A stretch of 64,000 nucleotides of DNA. It comes from Pegoplata infirma. Taxonomy: Eukaryota > Arthropoda > Insecta > Diptera > Anthomyiidae. Under the pieces are notes generated by a model. The model had not been told where the DNA came from. It saw only the letters and a list, made by a program, of their open reading frames with translations, and did no database searches. Position 1 is the first letter of the stretch. Every line of letters begins with the position of its first letter. The stretch covers positions 52,938,852-53,002,851 of the forward strand of contig OY992538.1 in NCBI GenBank assembly GCA_963921195.1. The letters are read 5' to 3'. This document shows positions 22,452-32,786 of the stretch, one piece after another. Position numbers and translations under genes: made by a program.

Positions 22452-24237
22452 TAGGGATGAGATTTTCATGCACTAAAAAATCGAAAATATGCGCTAAAAA
22501 ATTCAAAATATGCACTAAAAAACTTAAAAATATGCACTAAAAAATAAAATGTGCGCAATAAAAACTTTGTTTTCATAGGAAAAACTTCTTAAAAAGCAAA
22601 AAGTAACGCCGGGATTAAATAGTAACATTTAAAACTTTACATAAGCAAGATTTTTTAGGAATTAAGACAATCTGTAAAAAAAAAAAATTTAAAGAAAAAA
22701 AAAATTTTTTTTCTTATTTCCAAAATAAATTTTTAAAATTTAAAATAGTTTTTGAAACAAATAAATTTCAATTTGTGTTTTTGCTAATTTATGCCAAAAT
22801 ATGCAAAAATATGCGCTTAAAAGTTGGAAATATGCACAAAATATGCATTTAAAACCCAATTACGCAAAAATATGCATTTTCACCAAAATATGCAAAAATA
22901 TGCAAAAACAAATCGATGCCATTTTAACGCAAATTTCTTGATTCGGAAAGATAACACTGCGGAACACTAAAAAATAAACAAGAGTTACGACCATCATTTC
23001 TATATATTTCGGACATGCTGATTTGAATGGCGTACTCCGTTTTTCGATGTATGGTACAGTTTTCTTGCAAAATGTCGTTAAAGATTTGCTGATTTCTAGC
23101 CAGTTTTTTAACAAAAAAATTTGCAATGTTAATGATTTTTAAAATTTATGGCATGGAAAACAAAGATATGACTTGTAGCAATATTTCTTATGCTAATTTG
23201 GTTTAAATCTTTTCATCTTAAGCCCTTAAATTCGCGAATTTCTTCATTTTATGAGGTTTTCGCGAATTTAACCGCCAAATTGTTCTTTGATAAAAAACTT
23301 GCTTTTAGTGAATCAAAGAGGCATCCCTTACAATACGAATAGTGGACAAAAAACTGCTATGTTATATGGACCATCATGATGAAAATCGCGAAAAACCGTT
23401 TTTTTGTATATGGCAGCATCACTTTACGAGATGATTTAAGGCTCCATATTTTAGTATATAATGTAATAACCTTAAACAACTAACTGACAAAAAATTTGGC
23501 CAAAAAAGTTTTCATTTGCGAAAGTTATCTTAACAAAAATTATTATTTCAGTGTTTGCCATACAATAATTATAGTTTTTGTTAAGATAACTTTTGCCAAT
23601 GAAAACTTTTTTGGCCAAATTTTTGGTCAGTTAGTTGTTTAGGGTTACCACATTATATACTAAAAGATGGAGCCTTAAATCATCTCGTAAAGTGATGCTG
23701 CCATATACAAAAAAACGGTTTTTCGCGATTTCCATCATGATGGTCCATATAACATAGCAGTTTTTTGTCCACTATTCGTATTGTAAGGGATGCCTCTTTG
23801 ATTCACTAAAAGCAAGTTTTTTATCAAAGACCAATTTGGCGGTTAATTTCGCGAAAACCTCAAAAAATGAAGAAATTCGCGAATTTAAGGGCTTAAGATG
23901 AAAAGATTTAAACCAAATTAGCATGAGAAATATTGCTACAAGTCATATCTTTGTTTTCCATGCCATAAAATTTAAAAATCATTAACATTGCAAATTTTTT
24001 TGTTAAAAAACTGGCTCGAAATCAGTAAATCTTTAATGACATTTTGCAAGAAAACTGTACCATACATCGAAAAACGGAGTACGCCCTTGAAATCAGCATG
24101 TCTCAAATATATAGAAACGTTGGTCACACCTCTTGTTTTCTAAAATAGTGGTCAGTTTTGTCACGCAGTGTAATTGGTCGATATCGTTTTTAGACTATGG
24201 ACAAAAAACATGCATTTGCATGGAAATCTCATCCCTA
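22452..24237. mobile_element. hAT MITE, TAGGGATGAGA ends, split by a palindrome
   Basis: Ends TAGGGATGAGATTTTCATGC and (reverse complement) TAGGGATGAGATTTCCATGC. Flanks CTGATCAG (22444-22451) and CTGATAAG (24238-24245) give an 8-bp duplication with one mismatch. The inner sequence is rich in ATGCACTAAAAA and AAATATGCAAAAATATGC. Without the palindrome at 22955-24170 it is about 570 bp, like its sister at 44690-45229. Confidence 0.8.
22955..24170. mobile_element. 1.2-kb palindromic element, CACTGCG ends, TSD TAA
   Basis: Nearly the whole length is an inverted repeat centred near 23555. Tips are CACTGCGGAACAC and (reverse complement) CACTGCGTGACAAAA. Mirrored blocks include AGTACGCC, AAATTCGCGAATTT, GAATCAAAGAGGCATCCC and CCATCATGATGG. 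TAA flanks both ends, as at 18781-19394, whose right tip is similar. The sister hAT at 44690-45229 shows the empty site. Confidence 0.8.
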
Positions 24238-24328
24238 CTGATAAGATACAATCATATAAAATTAGATGCAACCATATATTTTGAGATCATAGCAGATCGG
24301 ATAAGATCAAATCAATTTTTCACGGGCG

Positions 24329-24712
24329 GTTCATGTTTGAACTTAGTACCTTTTTTCCATTTAAGGACGTTCTTAATCGACTATAAATAAATATTTTTTT
24401 TTATTTCAATTATATTATTGTGTTAAATAGTGTAATTTAACTCACCAGCATAAGTAGCAATTATTTATAACTGCTTAACATTTAAAACAAGTTTGTTACT
24501 AACCTATAAAGAAAAAAAAAAGAAAAATTATTTTATTAAAAAAAATAAAAAAAAAACATGTTAAAATTATTCTTAATGAATTTATAAATGCCGAAATGTG
24601 AAGAGGATCATATGTTCAATTTCCAATTAACCAAACCAAACTTGAAATTCAAATTAATGATTTGCAATTGAAATTTTTTAATTTGACTTTTTAATAATAA
24701 TAAATACTTTTT
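24329..24712. other. AT-rich stretch, nothing recognised
   Basis: No TIR, tandem repeat or coding signal that I can support. Confidence 0.45.
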
Positions 24713-24895
24713 TTGGTATACCCTGCACTTGGCATTTGAGGCTTCGTATAAGTCTGTCATTCATAGAAATATCGGTGGAGACTTCATTATGAACGAGCGC
24801 CTTGATTGATTTCATCGTCCAACACATTTTTGTACACCTGGACCAGACCGATAAATACTGAAGATCCGAAAATAAAATTCACGTGTCTCCTTGTT
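24713..24895 (+). mobile_element. Truncated DINE-1, 5' part
   Basis: GGTATACCCTGCACTTGG followed by a diverged TCGTATAAGTCTGTCATTC and AAATATCGG matches the DINE 5' end. A second, better preserved DINE 5' end follows at 24896, so the two are stacked head to tail. Confidence 0.55.
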
Positions 24896-25660
24896 TTTAT
24901 ACCCTCCACTCTTGTGATAGAGCGTATATATAAGTTTGTCATTACGTTTGTAGCTCATCAAAATATCGGTCTGGGACCCCATAAAGTATATGGGGCATTC
25001 CATGTCAAATCGAACACTTTGAAAAATTTTTTTTTTTTAGATTTTCCCAATTTGTTGACAGTTTAAGAGTGCGCTTAGAGCAATAAAGTATATGACCGAT
25101 CCACAATATTTTTTTGTCCAAATATTTTTTCTGAACACACCTACACTCTATCTTTAATAAAGGCGGTCACCATAATTTTTTTTTTTTATTTTTTCGTAAA
25201 TTGGTTTTATTTAATCAGCTTCTACCCGTCCAATGGTGCGTCCGAGACGGGTCATTAGTAAGACCTACCCCCATTTATTTTTACCCTCCAACATTTTTGT
25301 AAAACATACTTACGCCCAAACTCCATTCCCTAAGTGGGCTTCCATTCAAAATTACATTTTATAAAATTTGCTCCAACTGTAATTTGTATGGGAGCCTACT
25401 TAGGGAGTGGAGATAAGGCGTAGGTATGTTTTACAAAAAATGTTTTGGGGTAAAAATAAATGAGGGTCGGTCTCACCAATGACCCCACTTGGACGCACCA
25501 TTGGACCGGTAGAAGCTTATTAAAGAAAACAAATTTACAAAAAATAAAAAAATGTATGGGGACCGCCTTAACAGTTAAAGATAGAGGGTAGGTGTGTTCA
25601 GAGAAAATGTTTAGACTAAAAAAATATTGTGGGTCGGTCATATACTTTATTGCTCTAAGG

Positions 25661-26022
25661 CAGCGACAGGCAAAAGTACCACGCGACATTTTTGCTCTCA
25701 CACATTAAACGAAAGTAAAAAAAACACAATTTTCTCCTCTCAACTTGTTTAAAATATACTTAGAGAAATAATCAAGAAAGAATTTTTATCTAAAATTCTT
25801 GTTTAAAGAACATTTTTTGGTAAACTGGAATGCTTAGTATTTAGTCTTCACTAGACATTGCTAGACAATTTACCCAATGTCATTTATTATCTTTTTTATT
25901 TTTTAAATGAATAAATGTATTCTTATTTTTACTACAAGTTTCTTTTAGTGCATTGAGTATGAGAGTGCTACATGTTACACACACCAAGACAAAATATGAT
26001 AGTATGTGTTTGCCTATCGCTG
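25661..26022. mobile_element. hAT MITE, 362 bp, TSD CTCTAAGG
   Basis: Ends CAGCGACAGGCAAA and (reverse complement) CAGCGATAGGCAAA. A perfect 8-bp duplication, CTCTAAGG, lies at 25653-25660 and 26023-26030. The copy at 34200 shows the empty site GCTCTAAGGGCAC. The interior is AT-rich with no reading frame of interest. Confidence 0.9.
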
Positions 26023-26366
26023 CTCTAAGGGCACTCTTTGGGCAGTTAGAGCGGTTGGAGCAAATTTTAAATAATGTCATTTTGTGTGGGAGCCCCCTTA
26101 AAAATTGGAGATAGGGTATTAGTTTGTTCTGAAGAAATGTTTAGACGTAAAAATTAATGGGGGTCGGTCTTGAAAATGGCCCCTCTGTGACGCACCATTG
26201 GAGCTGTAGAAATGATTTTATGATTGGAAAATTACAATAAAATTTTTTCAAAAAATTAAAAAAAAAAAATAGAAATAATCGTTATCCCACGATCCTACTG
26301 GGCAAAAAATTTGTAGAATCAATTGAGGTTTTACATAAAAAAATTATAAAAAATCAAAGTGTACAT

Positions 26367-27141
26367 TAGACTGCCCAGAAAAAAACAAAGTTGTTATTTT
26401 CTTGGGGGATACCTGCGAATTTTGTTCCTTTTTGTGCAAAAAAATTTCGGTTTTTTTTGGGGATTTTTAAAATAATATCTAGAGGTCGCGAACTCGCGTT
26501 TTATAACGAGTTATTTTTTTGAGTTTTTTATTATTTTAAATTGTTAAATATGATTAATATGATAAAATATTAATAATTTCAGACAAAAAAAAATAAATTA
26601 AAAATTAAATATCGCTCATTTCATGAGATGTCTCCCAGCATCTAATAAAATGTTCTTTAATTTATTTGAAATTTCGCACACAGGTACACTATGGATCAAT
26701 TAAAATAAATTCGTTTTTAGTTTCGCGAAAATCCACGAATTCGCGAACGCGAATATATTCGCGAATTCACGGATTTTCTCGGAACTAACAACTGAATTAT
26801 TTTAATAGCTTCATAGTGTTCATGTGTGCAAAATTTCAAATAAATTAAGGAACATTTGATAAGATGCTGGGAGACATCTCATGGAATGAGCGATATTTAA
26901 TTTTTATTTTAATTTTTTTTTGTCTAAAATTATTAATATTTTATCATATTAATCATATTTAACAATTTAAAATAATAAAAAACTCAAAAAAAATAAATCG
27001 TTATAAAACGCGAGTTCGCGACCTCTATATGTTATTTTAAAAATCCCAAAAAAAAACCGAAATTTTTTTGCACAAAAAGGAACAAAATTTGCAGGTATCC
27101 CCCAAGAAAATAAAAACATCGCTTTTTTTCTGGGCAGTCTA
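26367..27141. mobile_element. Palindromic hAT-like element, 775 bp, TSD GTGTACAT
   Basis: Tips TAGACTGCCCAGAAAAA and its mirror. A perfect 8-bp duplication, GTGTACAT, lies at 26359-26366 and 27142-27149; the uninterrupted counterpart is GAGTACAAAC near 34543. Both arms (about 380 bp) mirror each other through blocks such as CGCGAACTCGCG, CCCAGCATCT and AAATCCACGAATTCGCG, with the centre near 26758. Confidence 0.9.
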
Positions 27142-27442
27142 GTGTACATACATTTTCAAAAATGAGATTTTAATTTTAAAACTTAAAAAGCGCATACTAA
27201 ATCACTTTAAAGAATTTGTATGGATTTTTTTTTTAAAGTACGTAAAAAACAAAAATTTTTCAATTTGGACCTTTATTGAAGAAGTTATGAGTAAAAGAAG
27301 TTTGAGTAAGGGAACATCCAACCAATTTTTAAAAATTCGATATCTTCTGAACGGGTCATCAAAAAAATCTGAAAATATACCACGCAGGCATGCGCGGGTA
27401 CAAGGGGGGGGAAAAAGGGGAAATTTCCCCCCCCAGACCAAA

Positions 27443-27535
27443 TTTCGAAAAGAAAAAAAAAGGAAAAAAAGGAAGAAAAAAAAGGAAAAATGAAAGAAAA
27501 GGAAAGAAAAAAAAAAGAAAGAAGGAAATTTTCTA
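27443..27535 (+). repeat. Long polypurine tract
   Basis: Almost every base from about 27451 to 27535 is A or G on the plus strand (units like GGAAAGAAAAAAAAAAG). It gives chance Lys-rich and Phe-rich reading frames on the two strands. Such tracts can form triplex DNA; that is general knowledge, not shown here. Confidence 0.7.
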
Positions 27536-28382
27536 AAAAAAAATTTGAAGTCCAAAAATTTTTCATAGAAAAAAATCTGAAAATTTTAAAAGGGAAAATT
27601 TTTTAAGGAAAAAGTGAATCAATCTGAAAATTTTATGTGAAAAATATCTGTCAATCTTATTATGAACTTACAAATTACTTAGAATATGCTTTTTTTGTTT
27701 AGAAAAATGTTACAGGACCTTAATTTGGTTTATATAAAAAGTGTTTGTCTTCCACATAGCAATAAAAAAAATATCTTAAAAATTTTGATAGTCGAACTTA
27801 CATTTGTAAAACTATTTAAAATTTTTTTTTCTAAAGAATAAACTTTTTCTAAAGAATAAGGTCTCAGAAAAATGTCTCAGAATCTTAGACTATTTCTATA
27901 GGAAATAGGTCTCAGAATATATGACCTTTCTATAGGAAAAAGGTCTTAAAGCCTAAGACCTTTGAATTTGAAACTTTTTCTTTAGGAAAAATTTCTTAGA
28001 ATCTGAGACTTTTTCTATTGGAAAAAGGTCGAAGAATCCAAGGCCTCTGTTCTGTCTTTCGCAACTTTTCAATTCACATGAAAATTTTTGAATCACATGA
28101 AATCAAGTTTAGTGTTTTGTTGATCACGTTTTCATTCAAAGTTGAAATGGAATAATTAAAATTTACAAAATTATAAGGAAAAAAGTGCATTCGTTTTGCT
28201 TTCACCATTTATTTATTTATTTATGTGAAACAAAACGAAAAAGAAATTCGGATGTAAAATCTAGAACACCAAAAAAAATCGTAAATTTTCATTTTCACAT
28301 TTTTTATGTAAATTACTTTTTTTGGAACAGCGGCCTAAGACTTTTTCTATTAAAAAAGGTCTCAGAATCTAAAATTTTTCAG

Positions 28383-28591
28383 TACACACAGAAAACAAAT
28401 TTGCTAATTTCCAACTGAAGTTCAGTTGTTCCAACTGAAGTTCAGTTGTTAACTATCGGTAGTTACAACTAAATTTTGTTAACACAACAGTTTTTTTGTT
28501 GAAACAACTAAAAAATTCGACTGCCACAGCAACCGAATTTTGAGTTGCTACAACTGAAAAATTCAGTTGGAAATTTATTTTTCTCTGTGTA
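28383..28591. mobile_element. Palindromic MITE, TACACACAGAAAA ends, 209 bp
   Basis: Left TACACACAGAAAAC and right TTTTTCTCTGTGTA form the tips. Inside, CCAACTGAA and TTCAGTTGG blocks mirror each other, and CAACTGAAGTTCAGTTGTT contains short repeats. It is nested within the 27389-29329 hAT and shares its tip type with 21803-22058. Confidence 0.7.
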
Positions 28592-29956
28592 CGAAACAAA
28601 TCTAATAATTAGAGACCTCTCTATAGGAAAAATGTCTCAGTAATGCTTTAAAATATGAGACTTTTTCTATAGTAAAATGTGTTAGAATCTGAGACTTTTT
28701 CTGTGGAAAAAAATTCTTAGAATCTGAAAACGAAAAAAGTTTCATATTCTGAGACATTTTTCGTTAAGAAAAAGTCTTATATTCTGAGACAGGTTCCCTA
28801 TAAAAAAAATCACGAAAACTGTCTCAAAATCTGATATTTTTTATGTAGGAAGAATTTCTTCTATTAAATTCTCAGATTTAGACTCTTCTTATGTATACGA
28901 AAAATATACAATTTTCTTTTAAATTTCTTTTAAAAATCCGAAAATTTTTCTTTACGAAAATAGTCTCAGATTCTGAGACATTTAGTCTTATATTCTGAAA
29001 CATTTTCCCTATAAAAAATAATTTTTTCCCGAAAAATGTCTCAACATCTGATGTTTTCTATGTAGGGAGAATTTCTTCTATTAAAAAATTCTCTTCTTAT
29101 GTATACGAAAAATATCCAATTTTCTTTTAAAACAAATAAAAAAAAAAAATTATCTAAACGAAATATGATCATGAAAAACAAACCTTATTCGGCAAAAACT
29201 AATAAATAACCCTTTTTTGTACAAAAACGTATCCCTTTTTTTTGCTCGTCAACAAAGGAGTATTTATGATTTTTTTTCGAATTAAAAAAAATTTTCCCCC
29301 CCCAGACCCAAAAGCTGTACCCGCCACTGCACGCAGGAGTTGTCAAAGTGTACTAAAAACTGTCAACAAATTTGGAAAATCTAAAAAAAAAATTATTCAA
29401 AGTGTCCGATTTGACATGGAATGCCCCATATATATAATTGATCAGTGATCGAGTTTAAGACATTCTAGCGATGTCCGTCTGTATGTCTGTCTGTGGAAAT
29501 GGTAATCACGGCCAAAATATTACACGGGATGCCTAAAACATAACATATTTATTGGAAGTTCTCCCGAGAAGTTTTGAATTGCATTTGAGCGATATCGGTT
29601 CAGCGGTTCAAGAGTTATGAACGAAAATGTAAAGACACCTCAAAATGTTGGTGCATTCAAAATAACCTAAAAATACAAAATGCTTTAATTTAGCTGCGGA
29701 TTTTTTTTTACAAATTTTTTTTCGCGGAAATTTAAAAAAAAAAGTAACTTCCTTTTAAAAAAAGTTTTTTCAATAATCTTTTTTAAATTGTGGAGGGTAT
29801 CAATAAATTTGTTATTAAAATCGAAAAGTGATTGATTGAAAAAAAAATCAATTCATCACCCACAATTTGATGATTGATATAACAATTTTCTTCATCGAAA
29901 AAGTTTCGATTAAAAAATCAATTGAAATTCGTTTTCAATTCTTTATGTGTTCAGAA

Positions 29957-30818
29957 TAGGGTTTCTATTCGGGAAAAATTTCCCGGGAATTCCCAGGAAA
30001 TATTTTTCTTAAAATCCCGGGATATTTTCTTCGGGAAATTTCGGGAATTCGTCGCTAATTTTTTAATAAAAATATATTTAATTTACGCATTTTTAACACA
30101 ATCTTCTTTACGAAATTTAGTATTTCATATTCAGAACAGCAATCTTTATAGTGCTTAAACAAAAATATCAATATTTTAAAAAATATATAACAAACCTGGT
30201 TTTCAGCTTAAAATTTCATATATAAAGTAAAAGCCTGTTATCTATCGGTCGTGAAAAAAAATTATTTTGTAACGAACCACCACCAGTGAAAATACGTCAT
30301 TACAATGGCTATATAATACATTAGTGTTCTCATTTTGGCCAGAATGCCTTAAACCAATTAATTTTAATAATTCGAAAGTTTAAATTAATACATCTTCAAG
30401 ATATAATTTTCTTACGGTTGGCGTAGTCAAAATAAGAAAAATTTTCCAAAAAAATTAATAAAACCGCATTTGATGCAAAATCGGGTACATATTTCCGAAT
30501 TGTGAACAATTTTGCATGGAGTGGAAATACGTCAATGCAAATACTAAAACTATGATAAGGTCCAATATTTCTACAAAAAATAGATTTTATGAACTTTCAA
30601 CGTATATTTTAGAGCTAAGTTAAACTATTTTACAAAAGAATACATCTAAAATGGTTTTAAATTGGAAAATACGACCGTAATTTGTAAAATAAAAATTTTT
30701 ATATGATAAAGTTCAAAAATTGTTTTAATTAAAAAATTCCCAGGAATTCCCGGGAATACGATTTTTTTTTTAAACGATTTCCCGGGAATTGAAAAAGTCT
30801 GGGAATTTAGAAACCCTA
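29957..30818. mobile_element. hAT element, 862 bp, TAGGGTTTCTA ends, TSD GTTCAGAA
   Basis: Tips TAGGGTTTCTA and (reverse complement) TAGGGTTTCTA. A perfect 8-bp duplication, GTTCAGAA, lies at 29949-29956 and 30819-30826. Subterminal repeats TTCCCGGGAATTCCC and TTTCCCGGGAATT occur at both ends. No reading frame resembles a transposase. Confidence 0.9.
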
Positions 30819-30826
30819 GTTCAGAA

Positions 30827-30860
30827 TGTTTTTTTTTTTTGTAGAACCGTCGTCAATTTG
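30827..30860. mobile_element. End fragment of the CCCAG-type element
   Basis: GTAGAACCGTCGTCAATTTG followed by TGCTTG matches the right end of the element at 36632-37281 (TAGAACCGTCGTCAATTTCTG). The hAT at 29957-30818 probably lies inside that older element. Confidence 0.45.
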
Positions 30861-31077
30861 TGCTTGTATTGTGAAGGGTATTCACAAATTCGATCAAATA
30901 ATATTTATATTCTTAACTTCTTTTTTTTTAATAAAACGTATGTAAAACTTAAAAGGCCATTTAAATAAATTGTTTTAAATTTAATACTTGACATGGCACA
31001 AGTGTGCCTCAGCAAATTTGTAACTAATTGTAACTGCTCGTTTGTAGTTATTACCAATAAAATATACTGAAAGAAAA

Positions 31078-32511
31078 ACAAGTAAAAAAGTTTAACTCGG
31101 CATAGCCGAATGTGTTAATACCCTTCAAAATGTAAAATAGATTATTTGGAAAAAAAAATTTTCGCCTAAAAAATTTTTTTTGGTAAACAAAAAATATTTT
31201 TTTGATGGGAAAAAATTTTTTTTGGTAAAAAAAAAATCTGCGAAATTTTTTTTGCGTACATGTTTAAGTACCATTCAGTATCCAATTCTGTTCACATATG
31301 TCAACTAGCTGCCGAAATACAGCTTTTTGTATTTTTAGGTTATATGGAATATACCAAAAATTTTTAGGTGTCCTTACATTTTTGTTCATAACTTTTGAAC
31401 CGCTGAAGTGATAACACTCAAATGCAATACCATGCTACTTGGTTTAACAACAAGTAAATACGCTAAGTTTCAGTCATATCTGTGTAATAATTTGGCAGTG
31501 ATCAACATTTCAACAGACATATGGACTGACGGTTATTGCTACACTCAAAAAAATACGTTAGTAGATTTACTAATTTTTTTTTGCTAACGCTAGTTAGCTA
31601 ACTTTTAGCAAATTTTTTGTTGAGATTAGCATGTCAGCAAAAAATTCTTGTAAACTTCATTTAGCACATTAGCAATTTTAAACAAACTTTGAACTAATTT
31701 CTTTTGCTAAATTTGAAATTGAGTTGACTACATTTTTACAAGATTTTTTGCTAATATTAGCAAAATAAATGGTACATTTTTTTTTATTTTCAGAAAACTT
31801 AAAATGGCGCTATCTCGGAAACTAAGCCAGATAGAGCAAAATGGAGGCCATTTTTAGTTCTTAGAATCTCCATAGTATCGCCGGTCCTCTTCACATGTGT
31901 GGACCCTAATGGGCCCTAACTTTGGATCCAAAAAAGTTAGCATTCCCGAAAATTTTAAAATGCTCATATCTCGGTAAATATTGCCGACACAACAAAAAGT
32001 CCAAAAGCGTTTTTATAGCTCTCAACACGTAGAACAAGACCGCAAAATAGTCAAAAGCTCTCCGAGTAATATTTTTGAAGTTATCGAGTTTTATAATTCT
32101 CAAGACCCCAGTGGTCCCTTATAATCACGTATCTCAAAAACTAAGCAAGGTAGAGCGAAACGGACACAAATTTTGGATCAAAAACTATGACGATTTTTAA
32201 GGAACCCAACTAGGTCTAGGCCCATCGGGGTCGGGACCTATCGGGTCCGAACCCAATGGGGTCCTCAGATGTGTATAAACTAAGTTCAAAAAAAAAAATA
32301 TTTAGTTAACTAATTATTGGCAAAACATTTTTGCTAACTTTAGCAAAAAAATTGTGGGTTCAAAATCAGCAAATTTTCTTGTAGGTTTACAAGCTTTTTT
32401 TGCTAACATTACAGTTTTTTTTTTTTGAGTGTAGAATGTCTTAAATGGGATCCCAAAACAATATTTCGATTAGTTACAAACGGAATGACAAACTTTTATA
32501 TGAAGGGGTTT
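31078..32511 (-). mobile_element. DINE-1 copy split by a MITE
   Basis: On the minus strand it runs from a degraded 5' part (CCCCTTCATATAAAAGTTTG, CATTCCGTTTGTAAC) at the high end to the 3' hairpin TTCGGCTATGCCGAGTTAAAC and TACTTG at the low end. The inner motif CGGTTCAAAAGTTATGAAC is present near 31390. The MITE at 31540-32433 replaces the microsatellite region. Confidence 0.8.
31540..32433. mobile_element. TACACTCAAAAAAATA MITE, 0.9 kb, subfamily 2
   Basis: Tips TACACTCAAAAAAATA and TTTTTTTGAGTGTA. The interior has TTAGCAAA and TTGCTAAC motifs near both ends and a less AT-rich core with TATCTCGGAAACTAAGCCAG, GGTCCTCTTCACATG and CCTAATGGGCCC. The same element occurs in opposite orientation at 40864-41677. 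Confidence 0.75.
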
Positions 32512-32786
32512 AAAATATTGGAAATAGCTGTTGCCATTCGACAAATTGCCTGGAACTAATCTATTAGTAACAAATACCAAAAAAAAAAAAAAAACTATAT
32601 AAAAAACATGTTTTTTGATGCAAGAACTTTTATGCAGTTGTTTATTAAATTATATTAATAATTACTATATGACACAAGAAACAAGAAATATTTAACATTT
32701 ACAAAATAATAATTCACATTAATTTTAAAAGAATTACAAGCCAGCTTTTTTTTTTTCTTAAAAAGCCTTGAATGTAAAATGTAAGA

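Larger units (their letters stand above)
22282..24328. mobile_element. AT-rich MITE (copy 2 of CCCGAGTAA-type), split by hAT
   Basis: The left part (22282-22451) holds CCAGAGTAAAAATGG and TCTGATTGCATATAATTATA. The right part (24238-24328) holds GATACAATCATATAAAATTA and ends TTTTTCACGGGCGG. Together they resemble the MITEs at 57-402 and 35827-36190. The hAT at 22452-24237 separates the two parts. Confidence 0.5.
27389..29329. mobile_element. hAT element, 1.9 kb, CAGTGGCGGGTACA end, TSD CACGCAGG
   Basis: The right tip (reverse complement) is CAGTGGCGGGTACAGC and the left tip is CATGCGCGGGTACA. A perfect 8-bp duplication, CACGCAGG, lies at 27381-27388 and 29330-29337; the empty site is CACGAAGG near 34790. 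The interior carries many degenerate TCTCAGAATCTGAGAC and AGACTTTTTCTATAG motifs, G/C runs near both ends and a nested MITE (28383-28591). No transposase is seen. Confidence 0.85.
24991..29428. mobile_element. TGGGGCATTCC palindromic element, copy broken by three hATs
   Basis: Ends TGGGGCATTCCATGTCAAAT and its mirror, with TA on both sides (24989-24990, 29429-29430). The host DINE is recognisable across the junction. The body matches the intact copy at 32975-34887 but lacks part of the left arm. Insertions at 25661, 26367 and 27389 account for most of the extra length. Confidence 0.8.
24896..29810 (+). mobile_element. DINE-1 copy split by a 4.4-kb nest
   Basis: The 5' part (24896-24990) reads TTTTTATACCCTCCACTCTT through GGACCCCATAAAGTATA. 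The element resumes at 29429 with TATATAATTGATCAGTG, a short GTCCGTCTGTATGTC tract, the CGGTTCAGCGGTTCAAGAG block and GTGGAGGGTATCAATAAATT. Its 3' hairpin is missing or displaced by the next insertion; a GAAGGGTATTCACAAATTCG piece near 30872 may be the displaced end. Confidence 0.75.
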
